Of a stretch of DNA of 34,332 bases, positions 1 through 8,106 are shown piece by piece. Origin of the DNA: Micrococcales bacterium (lineage in GTDB: Bacteria > Actinomycetota > Actinomycetes > Actinomycetales > Microbacteriaceae); assembly GCA_024641015.1 (NCBI GenBank), contig JAHEDU010000013.1, positions 1 through 34,332 on the forward strand. Direction: 5' to 3'. The position numbers were made by a program, and so were the translations under genes. Position 1 is the stretch's first letter. Every line of letters begins with the position of its first letter. The notes below the pieces were generated by a model. It worked only from the letters and a program-made list of their open reading frames with translations. It did not search any database and had not been told where the DNA came from.

Positions 1-901
1 CGCGACCCGCACGCTCGTCAACTTCGACCTGCAACAGCGCGTCGTTCGTGTCGACGGTACGACCGGTGGTCGGCTGCTCGCCCTCGGGAAGCAGACGCAC
101 GAACGGCGAGTTGTGAAACGTCTTTTCGATAGCCATGCGGATGTGAGTTGCAGAGACATCCGGCTTCAACCGAGCGGTGTTCGTCGCAAGAATTCCGCGA
201 GACATCGGCACGACCGCGGGAACAAACGTCAGCGACACGTGCTGGCCACCGAGCGCCTCCAGGTTCTGGCGAATTTCGGGGTTGTGGCGGTGTGCGCCGC
301 CAACGCCATAGGCAAACGCCGACCCGCCGAATTCGTGAGCGCGCGCCTCGACGGGCGAACCTTTTCCGGCACCGGAGGTTCCAACAGCGAGGACGGACAC
401 GAGGTCGTCGGTTTCAATCAGCTGGGCCTCGACCAGAGCGGCGAAGCCCAGAGTCACGGCCGTCGCGTTGCACCCGGGAACCGCAATGCGATTCGCGTCG
501 CGAAGGCGTTCGCGTTGTCCGCCCAGTTCGGGCATTCCATACGTCCAGGGCTGTGAAAATTCGCCACCGTAGTATTCGGCCCAGTCGTTCGGGTTCTCGA
601 GTCGACGGTCGGCACCGCAGTCGACGATGAAGTCGGCGTCGACCCGGTCGCCCAACACACCCGAAGTGCCGTGTGGAAGTGCGAGGAACACGACGTCGTG
701 CCCGCTGAGGATCTCGGCGGTCGTGTCCTTCAGCGTCAAGTTCAGATAGGCAAGGTGCGGGTGAACGTCACCCAGCGACTGACCGGCTTGAGAATGAGCG
801 GTCACCGTGACAACGTCGAAGTCGGGGTGAGCGGTGAGCAGGCGCACCAGTTCGCCACCCGCATACCCACTGGCACCGGCGACGGCGACGCGCTTGCTCA
901 T
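1..901 (-). CDS. argC: N-acetyl-gamma-glutamyl-phosphate reductase (partial, C-terminus off the window)
   Basis: ArgC makes N-acetylglutamate semialdehyde by NADPH-dependent reduction of N-acetylglutamyl phosphate, the third step of arginine synthesis in the cytoplasm. The frame is open from ATG at 901 to the window edge, about 300 codons, so roughly the last 45 residues of a normal ArgC are missing; that is also why the ORF track omits it. The N-terminus MSKRVAVAGASGYAGGEL is the Rossmann dinucleotide loop. RIAVPGCNATAV near residue 144 carries the catalytic cysteine. The start lies two bases past the pheT stop with GGGAG five bases before the ATG, so it is probably translated from the pheST message. 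argC commonly follows pheT in actinobacteria. Identification is firm. Confidence 0.95.
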   Translation of the reverse strand, partial: MSKRVAVAGASGYAGGELVRLLTAHPDFDVVTVTAHSQAGQSLGDVHPHLAYLNLTLKDTTAEILSGHDVVFLALPHGTSGVLGDRVDADFIVDCGADRRLENPNDWAEYYGGEFSQPWTYGMPELGGQRERLRDANRIAVPGCNATAVTLGFAALVEAQLIETDDLVSVLAVGTSGAGKGSPVEARAHEFGGSAFAYGVGGAHRHNPEIRQNLEALGGQHVSLTFVPAVVPMSRGILATNTARLKPDVSATHIRMAIEKTFHNSPFVRLLPEGEQPTTGRTVDTNDALLQVEVDERAGR

Positions 902-903
902 GG

Positions 904-3399
904 TTACTCCCGGATGGTTGCGTTGAACTTCTGCTGTGCCACGGCGACACCGGCGAGCTTCGACTCGCTCGCTTCGTTCGCGGTCAGTGTGCGGTCCGGC
1001 GCGCGGAATCGCAGCGCGAAGGTCAGCGACTTTTCGTTGTCGGCGAGCCCGGTTCCGCGGTAGTCGTCAACGATGGTCGCGGATTCGAGAAGTTCACCGG
1101 CTCCTTCGACGACGGCGGCGAGCACGTCAGCTGCCGCAACCGAACGGTCGACGACCAACGACAGGTCCTGCGTTGCCGCGGGGAACACTTGAACGGCGTC
1201 GGCTTCGACGTGGTCGGGTGCAGTCGCGATCAGCGCGCTGAGGTCGAGTTCGAGAGCCGCGACGACTCGGGGAAGGTCGCGTGCCTGAGCGACAGACGGC
1301 AGGATTTCACCCGCGTAACCGATGACGTTTCCGCCGGCAACGAGCTCGGCGGTGCGGCCGGGGTGGAACGCTCCGTGTGAGCCCTGGCGAATCTCGATCG
1401 GGGCACCGACCGCAGTGGCGATTGCGCGAACCGCGTCAAGTGCATCCGCAAGTCCGGAGGCGACGGCGGGTTGACCCGGCTGCTTGACGGTCAACGAACC
1501 GACGAAGACGGCGGACACGTGCCACGGCTGGGCGGGTACGGAACCGTACAGGCCGTCGAGAACGGCGGCGGAAGGCTTCTCGTTGCCGACCGGAATTGAG
1601 TCACTTCCGGTTGCACCGGCTGGCTGGAACACCATGCCGGTTTCGAACAAGGCGAGCGAGGTGAGTCCGCGTCCAACGTTGCGCTTGGCGGTGTCGAGCA
1701 AGCCCGGAAGAACAGAAACGCGCAACTGCGAGACGAGCGGGTCGAGCGCGTTCGCGAGGGTCATCTCGGGGACAGCCTTGCCCTCGGGCGAGCCGAACAG
1801 GGCGTTGTCCGCCGAGGTGACGAACGGGTACGCGAGAACTTCGGTGAGTCCAGCGGCTGCGAGGACCTGGGCAACGCGACGACGTGCGGACTGCGAACGG
1901 CTGAGTCCGCGGCCCGGAGGTGCGACGGGTATCGCCGACGGAATGCGGTCGTATCCGTGGATTCGAGCGACTTCCTCGGCCAGCCCCGGAGCATCGATGA
2001 GGTCGGGGCGCCACGACGGCGGAACAACCGTCCACCCGTCGGCTGCCGCGGAAACCGTTGCGCCGATGTCCGACAGAACGCCCTCGATCTCGGCGGTCGT
2101 GTAGTCAACGCCAATGCGCTTGGCGACATAATCGGCGGGAAGCGCAATGGCGGCGGGAGGCGTGACGGTGACGTCGTCGTTTCCGAGCGAATCAACCGTT
2201 CCCCCACCGAGTTCGACGAGAAGGTCGACGACTCGTTGTGCTGCGGCACGAGAAACCTGCGGGTCAACTCCGCGCGCGAAGCGCTTCGATGCCTCGGACG
2301 GCAGTTTGTGGCGACGAGCCGAACGCGCGATCGTGACGGGGTCGAACGTTGCGGCTTCGATGAGAACATCGGTCGAGGCGTCATCGATTTCGGTCGACGC
2401 ACCGCCCATGACACCGGCGAGGCCGATAGGCCCGGACTCGTCACAAATCAGCAGGTCTTCGACGTGCAACTGGCGGACCTGCTCGTCAAGAGTGGTCAGC
2501 GTCTCGCCCGCCTTCGCGCGACGAACCGTGATTCCGCCCTTGAGCTTGTTGAGGTCGTAGGTGTGGGTCGGCTGGCCGAGCTCCATCATCACGTAGTTCG
2601 AGATGTCGACGGGAAGCGAGATCGAACGGATTCCCATGAGAGCGAGGCGCTTGACCATCCACGACGGCGTCTGGGCCGATCGGTCGAGACCGCGAACGAC
2701 TCGTGCGACGAAACCGGTGCAGCCCTGCTGTCCGCGAATCGGGGCGTCGTCCTTGAGCGTGACCGAGAAACCGGTCGCCGGCGCAATCGTGACCGCTTCG
2801 GCCGGGTCGCGGAAGGCAACACCGGTCGAGTGCGCGTATTCGCGGGCGACACCGCGGATCGACATCGCGTAACCGCGGTCGGGGGTGACGTTGATTTCGA
2901 CGGCGAAGTCGTCAAGCCCGAGCAGTGCAATGGCGTCGGTGCCGACCTCGGGGTCGAGACCAAGTTCGGTCAGGCGCAGGATTCCCGAGTGCTCGTCGCC
3001 GAGACCGAGTTCCTTGGCGGATGCGATCATTCCGTCCGACACGTGACCATAGGTCTTGCGCGCCGAGATGGGGAAAGGTCCGGGAAGAACCGCACCGGGA
3101 AGCGAGACGACGACCTTGTCGCCGACGCCGAAGTTGTGTGCGCCACAGACGATTCCGCGAACGGCCTCGGGACCGTCCTTCGCAACGCGGACCTGGCACC
3201 AGTTGATGGTCTTGCCGTTCGCTTGCGGTTCGGGCGTGAATTCGAGGATCTCGCCGACGACGATCGGACCAGTCAGGTCACCGCCGTGAACGTCCTCTTC
3301 CTCGAAACCGACGGCGACGAGTGCTTCGTGAAGGTGTGCGGGGGTGACGTCCTCGGGGAGGTCGACCCATTCGCGCAGCTGGCTTGCCGGAATGCGCAC
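904..3399 (-). CDS. pheT: Phenylalanine--tRNA ligase beta subunit
   Basis: This is the 831-residue beta subunit of the alpha2-beta2 phenylalanyl-tRNA synthetase that charges tRNA-Phe. Length is normal. Visible domains are an N-terminal OB-type tRNA-binding region (about residues 40-150, including GIVCGAHNFGVGDKVVVSLP), a B3/B4 editing region (about 210-380), a B5 region (about 410-475, RIGVDYTTAEIEGVLSDIG) and a C-terminal anticodon-binding FDX-ACB domain (VFPAATQDLSLVVDRSV and NEKSLTFALRFRAPDRTL). The start is GTG at 3399, directly abutting the pheS stop codon, so the two subunits are translationally coupled. Several very long antisense ORFs over this gene are codon-bias shadows. Confidence 0.98.
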   Translation of the reverse strand: MRIPASQLREWVDLPEDVTPAHLHEALVAVGFEEEDVHGGDLTGPIVVGEILEFTPEPQANGKTINWCQVRVAKDGPEAVRGIVCGAHNFGVGDKVVVSLPGAVLPGPFPISARKTYGHVSDGMIASAKELGLGDEHSGILRLTELGLDPEVGTDAIALLGLDDFAVEINVTPDRGYAMSIRGVAREYAHSTGVAFRDPAEAVTIAPATGFSVTLKDDAPIRGQQGCTGFVARVVRGLDRSAQTPSWMVKRLALMGIRSISLPVDISNYVMMELGQPTHTYDLNKLKGGITVRRAKAGETLTTLDEQVRQLHVEDLLICDESGPIGLAGVMGGASTEIDDASTDVLIEAATFDPVTIARSARRHKLPSEASKRFARGVDPQVSRAAAQRVVDLLVELGGGTVDSLGNDDVTVTPPAAIALPADYVAKRIGVDYTTAEIEGVLSDIGATVSAAADGWTVVPPSWRPDLIDAPGLAEEVARIHGYDRIPSAIPVAPPGRGLSRSQSARRRVAQVLAAAGLTEVLAYPFVTSADNALFGSPEGKAVPEMTLANALDPLVSQLRVSVLPGLLDTAKRNVGRGLTSLALFETGMVFQPAGATGSDSIPVGNEKPSAAVLDGLYGSVPAQPWHVSAVFVGSLTVKQPGQPAVASGLADALDAVRAIATAVGAPIEIRQGSHGAFHPGRTAELVAGGNVIGYAGEILPSVAQARDLPRVVAALELDLSALIATAPDHVEADAVQVFPAATQDLSLVVDRSVAAADVLAAVVEGAGELLESATIVDDYRGTGLADNEKSLTFALRFRAPDRTLTANEASESKLAGVAVAQQKFNATIRE

Positions 3400-4431
3400 C
3401 TAGATCACCATCCCGAACTGCTTCGAGAAGCGAATGTCGCCCTCGACCATGTCGTGCATGTCGGCGACGTCATTACGGAACATCAGCGTGCGCTCGATTC
3501 CCATTCCAAAGGCGAAGCCCTGGTATTCGTTGGGGTCGATGCCCGCGGCCAGAAGGACGTTCGGGTTGACCATTCCGCAGCCGCCCCACTCGATCCAGCG
3601 AGCGCCGCCACGGAACGTGGGGTGCCAGATGTCGAGTTCGGCGGAGGGTTCGGTGAACGGGAAGTAGTTAGGGCGCAGGCGGATTTTGGCGTCTTCGCCG
3701 AACATCGCACGGGCGAGGTGTTCGAGGGTCCCCTTGAGGTGCGCCATCGTCAGTCCCTTGTCGATGGCGATGCCCTCCATCTGGTGGAAGACGGGCGTGT
3801 GGGTGGCGTCGAGTTCGTCGGTGCGGTACACGCGGCCGGGTGCGACGACGTACACGGGCAGTTCGCGTTCGAGCAGCGAGCGCACCTGGACGGGTGAGGT
3901 GTGGGTGCGCATGACGAGGTGGCGTTCGACTGGCTCGACGAAGAACGTGTCCTGCATCGCACGGGCGGGGTGGTCCTCGTCGAAGTTGAGGGCGTCGAAG
4001 TTGAACCACTCGTTTTCGAGTTCGGGTCCTTCGGCAACTTCCCAGCCCATTCCGACGAAGATGTTCGACATCTCTTCCATCAACAGGTTGAGCGGGTGGC
4101 GAGCGCCCACTGCGCGGCGCGAGGCGACCGCTGTGACGTCCACCGATTCGGCGAGAAGTCGTTCGTGTTCTTCACCGGCGAGAATTTCGGCTTCACGGGC
4201 GGCATACGCCTGGTTGATCTCGGCACGGGCCGATCCCACGAGCTTGCCGGCTTCCGCCTTCTCCTCCGCAGGAATGTCACGCAACTGTGCGTTCAGCGCG
4301 GAGATCGGCGACCCATCCCCCACAAACTCGCTGCGGACCTGCTTCAGCGCGTCACCCGTCGAGGCGCCAGAAATGGCGGCGAGGGCCTGCGCGACGGCGT
4401 CGGCTACGGCTTTCGGAGAGATGCTAGACAC
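3400..4431 (-). CDS. pheS: Phenylalanine--tRNA ligase alpha subunit
   Basis: This is the catalytic subunit of phenylalanyl-tRNA synthetase, 343 residues, normal length. It has an N-terminal coiled-coil tRNA-binding arm (about 1-95) and a class II catalytic core. Motif 2 is around PGRVYRTDELDATHTPVFHQ (about 198-217), followed by WGGCGMVNPNVL (about 282-293) and motif 3 GFAFGMGIERTLM (about 305-317). The start is GTG at 4431. The hexamer TAGGAT ends six bases before it, and the GGGGA just upstream is too close to act as a ribosome-binding site. The mRNA therefore probably begins at the start codon itself. This would let pheST be made independently of the upstream methyltransferase gene. Confidence 0.97.
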   Translation of the reverse strand: MSSISPKAVADAVAQALAAISGASTGDALKQVRSEFVGDGSPISALNAQLRDIPAEEKAEAGKLVGSARAEINQAYAAREAEILAGEEHERLLAESVDVTAVASRRAVGARHPLNLLMEEMSNIFVGMGWEVAEGPELENEWFNFDALNFDEDHPARAMQDTFFVEPVERHLVMRTHTSPVQVRSLLERELPVYVVAPGRVYRTDELDATHTPVFHQMEGIAIDKGLTMAHLKGTLEHLARAMFGEDAKIRLRPNYFPFTEPSAELDIWHPTFRGGARWIEWGGCGMVNPNVLLAAGIDPNEYQGFAFGMGIERTLMFRNDVADMHDMVEGDIRFSKQFGMVI

Positions 4432-4437
4432 TCCCCA

Positions 4438-4443
4438 ATCCTA
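4438..4443 (-). promoter_or_regulatory. Leaderless -10 element of pheS
   Basis: On the minus strand the order is TAGGAT, TGGGGA, GTG. A TANNNT hexamer ending six bases before the start codon places the transcription start on the GTG. No convincing -35 was seen. The assignment is inferred from spacing and from the same arrangement at several other genes in the window. Confidence 0.55.
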
Positions 4444-4458
4444 GACGAGGGGCGGGGG

Positions 4459-5247
4459 CTAGGCGCGTTGCTCGAAGGCGGAGGCGTACAGGCACACCGA
4501 AGCAGCGGTGGCGAGGTTGAGCGACTCGGCTTGACCGTAAATCGGCACGGACACGGTTCGGTCGGCGAGTTCGCGGGCGGCGTCGTCGAGGCCACGGGCT
4601 TCGTTACCGAACAACCAAGCGGTGGGCTTGGCAAGGTGGGCGCGAACGTCAGGAATCGACTCGCCCTCGGCGGATGCGGCGAAGATCTGCACTCCGCGGT
4701 CCGCCAACACCTCGACCACGTCGGCGAGGTCTTCGTGTTCGACGATGGTGAGGTGGAATATCGATCCCGTGCTGGCGCGAACCAGCTTGGGGTTGTGAAG
4801 GTCAACCGATGCGCCGGTGAGAATGACTGCGTCGGCGCCGGCCGCATCCGCAGCACGAATGACGGTTCCGGCGTTCCCCGGGTCGCGCACCTCGTGACAG
4901 ATCGCGATCAACTGGGCGTCCTCGATGTCGGTGATCGACTTCTGAATCAGCTGGGCGACCGCGATGACGCCCTGCGGGGTGACCGTGTCCGCCATCGCCT
5001 CGAGTACTTTGTCCGACACCTCGTCGACCGTCGCGGGCGAACGTTCCGCCAAATCAACGATGGAACCGAAGCGTTCCTTGAAGGTGGCGGTGTAGAACAC
5101 GTCGACCGCTGATTCGGGTGCGTGCTGCAGAAGTTCGCGAACCGCCTGCGGTCCTTCGACCAGGAACACCCCCGCGTCGTCGCGGCGCGAGCGCTGGGCC
5201 AGTCGCTTAACGGCCTTGACGGCGGGGTCGTTCGTGTTGCTGATCAT
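4459..5247 (-). CDS. TrmH/SpoU-family RNA 2'-O-ribose methyltransferase
   Basis: A 262-residue SPOUT-class methyltransferase of the TrmH/RlmB/TsnR type, which methylates ribose 2'-OH groups in rRNA or tRNA using S-adenosylmethionine. The three family motifs are visible: RDPGNAGTVIRAADAAGA (about 121-138), WLFGNEARGL (about 211-220) and VSVPIYGQAESLNLATAAS (about 232-250). The last forms the knot that binds the cofactor. The N-terminal 50 residues look like a substrate-binding domain. A gene of this type between rplT and pheS is the usual actinobacterial arrangement (often annotated tsnR). The exact RNA target cannot be told from sequence. The start is ATG at 5247, preceded by TAGCCT and six bases, with no Shine-Dalgarno sequence. 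Confidence 0.92.
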   Translation of the reverse strand: MISNTNDPAVKAVKRLAQRSRRDDAGVFLVEGPQAVRELLQHAPESAVDVFYTATFKERFGSIVDLAERSPATVDEVSDKVLEAMADTVTPQGVIAVAQLIQKSITDIEDAQLIAICHEVRDPGNAGTVIRAADAAGADAVILTGASVDLHNPKLVRASTGSIFHLTIVEHEDLADVVEVLADRGVQIFAASAEGESIPDVRAHLAKPTAWLFGNEARGLDDAARELADRTVSVPIYGQAESLNLATAASVCLYASAFEQRA

Positions 5248-5253
5248 GGGTCA

Positions 5254-5259
5254 AGGCTA
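5254..5259 (-). promoter_or_regulatory. Leaderless -10 element of the TrmH-family gene
   Basis: The minus strand reads TAGCCT, TGACCC, ATG. It follows directly after the terminator of the Asp-rich gene, so this gene needs its own promoter, which supports the assignment. No clear -35 is visible. Confidence 0.5.
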
Positions 5260-5262
5260 TCC

Positions 5263-5299
5263 AACAGAAACGGGGACCCGGGTTTCCACCGAGTCCCCG
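5263..5299 (-). terminator. Rho-independent terminator of the Asp-rich protein gene
   Basis: On the minus strand CGGGGACTCGG pairs with CCGGGTCCCCG, allowing one G-T pair and one unpaired base, around a short loop. The sequence then runs into TTTCTGTT. It lies 16 bases downstream of the Asp-rich gene stop and just before the promoter of the next gene. Confidence 0.75.
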
Positions 5300-5315
5300 C
5301 CCCTGATCTGGAGGG

Positions 5316-5966
5316 TTAGTCGTTCTCGCCCTCGTGGTTGTCGTGACCGGTGCCGCGACCGTTACCGTGCGAGGTGTGACCAACGCCGGCGCCCTGGGGG
5401 TCGACCGTGACGGTGACGGTGTCATCGTCGTCGGCGTCATCGCGACCGCCGTGGTTGTCGACTGCACCGGGAAGGTCGTCGTCATCCACGTCTTCGGAAA
5501 CGTCGTCCGAGTCGTCATCGATGTCGTCGGATTCGTCAGCGTCATCCATGTCGCTGTCGTCGATGTCGCCATCGTCGTCAACGGTTCCGGGGTCGGTCGG
5601 TGTCGGAGTCGGTCCGGGCAGTACACCGAGGTCGATGAGCTGCTGTTCGATCGTGCCGAGCTGCTGAGTCAGGTTGGCGTCCAAGAGGGCGGCCAGCTCG
5701 TCAGCGGTGAGAGTGCTAGTGCCGTCGACGGCCGCAGCGGCCGCGTCGGTGACGGATGCCTGAAGCAGTCCGTTGTTCATCGCCTCGACGACGATGGTGT
5801 GCAAGGTGGTCGAGTCGGTCAACCCAAGCTGGGTTGCAACGGCCGACGTGAGGTAGTCGGCGACCTGGTCGTTCGTCGCCGCGGTTGCGGTGGTCGATAC
5901 GAAACCGCCGAACCCGATGATGGCGGAGGCCGAAACGACGGCGATCGCCTTCTGGAATCTGTTCAT
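5316..5966 (-). CDS. Secreted Asp-rich low-complexity protein, function unknown
   Basis: I do not recognise a family. The 216-residue product begins with a signal peptide (MNRFQKAIAVVSASAIIGFG, then a TTATAA-type cleavage region near residue 30). Next comes an alanine-rich, probably helical domain (about 31-115). A PTPTPTDPG linker leads into a strongly acidic stretch (about 125-185) built almost entirely of Asp, Ser and Glu. The tail is rich in Gly, His and Asn and ends GHDNHEGEND. Such a chain is probably extracellular and could bind divalent cations, but that is inference. AAAGGA eight bases before the ATG is a good ribosome-binding site. It interrupts the usual rplT-tsnR order and has its own terminator. 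No sorting motif or C-terminal membrane anchor is present. Confidence 0.8.
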   Translation of the reverse strand: MNRFQKAIAVVSASAIIGFGGFVSTTATAATNDQVADYLTSAVATQLGLTDSTTLHTIVVEAMNNGLLQASVTDAAAAAVDGTSTLTADELAALLDANLTQQLGTIEQQLIDLGVLPGPTPTPTDPGTVDDDGDIDDSDMDDADESDDIDDDSDDVSEDVDDDDLPGAVDNHGGRDDADDDDTVTVTVDPQGAGVGHTSHGNGRGTGHDNHEGEND

Positions 5967-6075
5967 GGTGCTGGTCCTTTCCGTGGAACCCGTGGTGGGT
6001 TATTCCGAAAGTACGACCGCGAAAACAGGCAATCCAGCGACTTTGACGTCCCTTGGACGAGCGTTGGACGAATCT

Positions 6076-6573
6076 TTACCGTTCGATGGGTAAAACGACT
6101 TCGTTGTGCCGAAGGAAGCCCGGTTTCCACGGCGGGTCGAAGCGCGCGATGCGCACGGGACCGTTCACGGTGATGCCGCTCTCCGCCAGAACCGCCCGCA
6201 ACTGGCGTTCCTTGTCGGTCACCCGCGCGGTGGAGGTGTACCCCGAAAACTTGAGGGCCGCGGCAAAGTGTTCGGGCGAATTGCGCAGCGAAACTCGAGA
6301 CCCCGCCGGGCGCGGCATTGAATCGAGGCTCATTCCATCGGGCATGACGAACGAAACAATCCACGAACCAGCGGCCGTCGGTTCCTGCACGACCGGCGCG
6401 GTCATTGCGATGTTGTTTTGCGAAATGTATCGAACGAGCGGACCAAACCCGATGTTCCCCGCACTCGAATAGTCGGCTTCGACTTCGACGTCGGCCATCA
6501 CAACGGGGTGGTAACGGCGAATCTCGACCGAGCCGATTCGCTCGACCACATCAAACTTCTGCTGTTCAGTCAT
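6076..6573 (-). CDS. SOUL-family haem-binding-like protein
   Basis: A 165-residue protein of the SOUL/HBP (haem-binding protein) family. FDVVERIGSVEIRRYHPVVMADVEV at the N-terminus, ISQNNIAMTAPVVQEP in the middle (the MTAPV motif is a family hallmark) and GPVRIARFDPPWKPGFLRHNEV at the end fit it over its whole length. Bacterial members are cytoplasmic and poorly characterised; haem or tetrapyrrole binding is a family property, not shown here. The ORF track extends it to 6861, but that extension reads antisense-phase rplT sequence. ATG 6573 lies after the rplT terminator and gives the normal family length. No Shine-Dalgarno sequence is visible. GACACT six bases before the ATG could be a weak leaderless -10. 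Confidence 0.88.
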   Translation of the reverse strand: MTEQQKFDVVERIGSVEIRRYHPVVMADVEVEADYSSAGNIGFGPLVRYISQNNIAMTAPVVQEPTAAGSWIVSFVMPDGMSLDSMPRPAGSRVSLRNSPEHFAAALKFSGYTSTARVTDKERQLRAVLAESGITVNGPVRIARFDPPWKPGFLRHNEVVLPIER

Positions 6574-6597
6574 GACTCGAGTGTCGCACGGCAAACA

Positions 6598-6624
6598 CAG
6601 AAAAGCCCCCGCGAATGCGAGGGC
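6598..6624 (-). terminator. Rho-independent terminator of the infC-rpmI-rplT operon
   Basis: On the minus strand GCCCTCGC pairs with GCGGGGGC (eight pairs, one of them G-T) around the loop ATTC, followed directly by TTTTCT. It lies about 20 bases downstream of the rplT stop and separates the ribosomal operon from the SOUL gene. Confidence 0.85.
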
Positions 6625-6643
6625 CTTTCCGGTGAAAGCGTGA

Positions 6644-7024
6644 TTACGCCTTGGGAGCCGAGGTGTCCTTAGGAAGGGCATCCTTGGCCGTCTTCGCAAT
6701 GGTTGCGAAGGTGGCGGCGTCGTTGACCGCGAGGTCAGCGAGCATGCGACGGTCAACCTCGACACCGGCCAGAGCGAGGCCCTGGATGAGTCGGTTGTAG
6801 GTGATGCCGTTGAGGCGTGCAGCTGCGTTGATGCGCTGGATCCAGAGGCGGCGGAATTCACCCTTCTTCGCGCGACGGTCGCGGTAGGCGTAGTTGAGCG
6901 AGTGTACGACCTGCTCTTTTGCCTTGCGGTAGAGGCGCGAGCGCTGGCCGCGGTAGCCCTCGGCGCGCTCGAGTGTGGTGCGGCGCTTCTTCGCCGCGTT
7001 GACTGCGTTCTTTACACGTGCCAT
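6644..7024 (-). CDS. rplT: 50S ribosomal protein L20
   Basis: L20 binds 23S rRNA early in 50S assembly. The sequence is textbook: [36 protein letters not shown], then [19 protein letters not shown]. The 126 residues include a short extra C-terminal tail ([14 protein letters not shown]). It is the last gene of infC-rpmI-rplT. In Bacillus and Escherichia L20 represses its own operon through the mRNA leader; whether that holds here is unknown. AAGGAAC upstream of the ATG serves as ribosome-binding site. Confidence 0.98.
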   Translation of the reverse strand: MARVKNAVNAAKKRRTTLERAEGYRGQRSRLYRKAKEQVVHSLNYAYRDRRAKKGEFRRLWIQRINAAARLNGITYNRLIQGLALAGVEVDRRMLADLAVNDAATFATIAKTAKDALPKDTSAPKA

Positions 7025-7049
7025 TTCAGTTCCTTAGTTCGTGCTCGGG

Positions 7050-7244
7050 TTACTTACCGAGAAGCTTCTTGATGACCTTGGCGTCGGCGGGAGCCAGAAC
7101 GCGGTCCTTGTTCATGGAGCGCTTGAGGTCGCTGCCCTTGACTTCGAGGTTGTGGCGCATACCCGCACCCTGCTTCTTGATCTTTCCGCTTCCGGTGATC
7201 TTGAAGCGCTTCTTTGCACCCGAGTGGGTCTTCTGCTTCGGCAT
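7050..7244 (-). CDS. rpmI: 50S ribosomal protein L35
   Basis: A 64-residue L35, a small basic protein of the large ribosomal subunit. [25 protein letters not shown] and the RHNLEVKGS region are diagnostic. It starts five bases after the infC stop codon, with its AAGGA site overlapping the end of infC, so it is coupled to infC. rplT follows after 25 bases. Confidence 0.98.
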   Translation of the reverse strand: MPKQKTHSGAKKRFKITGSGKIKKQGAGMRHNLEVKGSDLKRSMNKDRVLAPADAKVIKKLLGK

Positions 7245-7249
7245 TTCGG

Positions 7250-7852
7250 TTATTCCTTCTCTGATTCGGCTTCGGCGGTGGAGGCCTTGGGGGCCTCCGT
7301 GTCAGGACTCGTCGTCTTGACCGCTTCTGCCTTTGCTTCGGACTTGTTTTTCACAGGGGCGATGATCATCGTCATGTTGCGGCCGTCGACGGTCGGTGCG
7401 TGTTCGACGCTTCCGTATTCGGCGACTGCCTCCGCGAACTTCTGCAGAAGACGAACGCCGGCCTCGGGACGAGACTGTTCACGACCTCGGAACTGGATCA
7501 TGGCCTTGACCTTGTCGCCCCCCTTGAGGAACGTCACGGCGTGCTTGAGCTTCGTTTCGTAATCGTGGACGTCAATCTTCAAACGGAAGCGGACCTCTTT
7601 GAGGACCGTCTGCACCTGGTTGCGGCGCGCTTCCTTCGCTTTCTGAGCGGCTTCGTACTTGAACTTCCCGTAGTCCATGATCTTGACGACGGGAGGCTTC
7701 GCCTCCGGAGCTACCTCGACAAGGTCCAGGTCTGCTTCGCGTGCGAGACGCTGGGCTACCTCGAGCTTGACGACGCCAACCTGTTCGCCTGCAGGTCCGA
7801 TGAGTCGGACCTCGGGAACGCGGATGCGCTCGTTGATTCGCGGTTCGGTGAT
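7250..7852 (-). CDS. infC: Translation initiation factor IF-3, with an apparent ATC start codon
   Basis: IF-3 binds the 30S subunit, keeps subunits apart and checks start-codon choice. The ORF track only gives the part from MDYGKFKYE (7678), because the true start is not ATG, GTG or TTG. Upstream in the same frame is [20 protein letters not shown] and [22 protein letters not shown], a complete IF-3 N-domain. A TAG stop lies only three codons beyond the ITEP codon. GGAG sits six bases before an ATC codon at 7852, which is therefore the likely start, giving 200 residues. The C-domain ([17 protein letters not shown]) is followed by an extra Ala/Glu/Ser-rich tail of about 40 residues. Rare start codons such as AUU are a known self-regulation device of infC. 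Confidence 0.93.
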   Translation of the reverse strand: MTEPRINERIRVPEVRLIGPAGEQVGVVKLEVAQRLAREADLDLVEVAPEAKPPVVKIMDYGKFKYEAAQKAKEARRNQVQTVLKEVRFRLKIDVHDYETKLKHAVTFLKGGDKVKAMIQFRGREQSRPEAGVRLLQKFAEAVAEYGSVEHAPTVDGRNMTMIIAPVKNKSEAKAEAVKTTSPDTEAPKASTAEAESEKE

Positions 7853-8062
7853 GTTGATCTCCTAGTGTTTTGCTAGCGCCCGGCGGACCGGTCGCGGCGA
7901 GCATCGCCCCAAGGAAACACAGAAACCAACCCCCTGACGGGGACGCACCCTTTCGCTACCGGTTTCCCGGTGGAGTACAACGACCCGACAACCCTCTTAC
8001 GATTGACAGGTGGGATTTCTCCACTTCCTTGTTCGAGTTACCTCGAAACCTCCATCAGAATA
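7853..8062 (-). promoter_or_regulatory. Structured leader and -10 region of the infC-rpmI-rplT operon
   Basis: About 200 bases of non-coding sequence precede infC. The minus strand has a TATTCT hexamer (8057-8062) that could be the -10, though no good -35 is present. Downstream lie several self-complementary blocks: TTCGAG-GTAA-CTCGAA (8032-8047), GTGG-gagaaatc-CCAC (8010-8024), ACCGG-GAAA-CCGGT (7958-7971) and CCCC-GTCA-GGGG (7931-7942). Two loops are of the stable GNRA type. Operons of this kind are controlled through leader RNA in other bacteria, so an L20- or IF-3-responsive leader is plausible. No known leader motif was matched here. Confidence 0.5.
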
Positions 8063-8106
8063 GCAGGGAACGCGCGGTTGCGCGACCCGAGCCAGAAGGA
8101 CTGTTC

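Noticed and set aside
1957-3897. 646-residue plus-strand ORF over pheT and pheS
   Set aside because: It is antisense to two certain genes, has no recognisable motifs and mirrors their codon bias; such long shadows are expected in high-G+C DNA.
3901-5112. 403-residue plus-strand ORF over pheS and the TrmH-family gene
   Set aside because: It is antisense shadow, with protein sequence lacking any family features, and both genes below it are firm.
6574-6861. N-terminal extension of the SOUL-protein ORF
   Set aside because: It reads rplT and its terminator in another frame and has no SOUL-family similarity; ATG 6573 gives the normal length.
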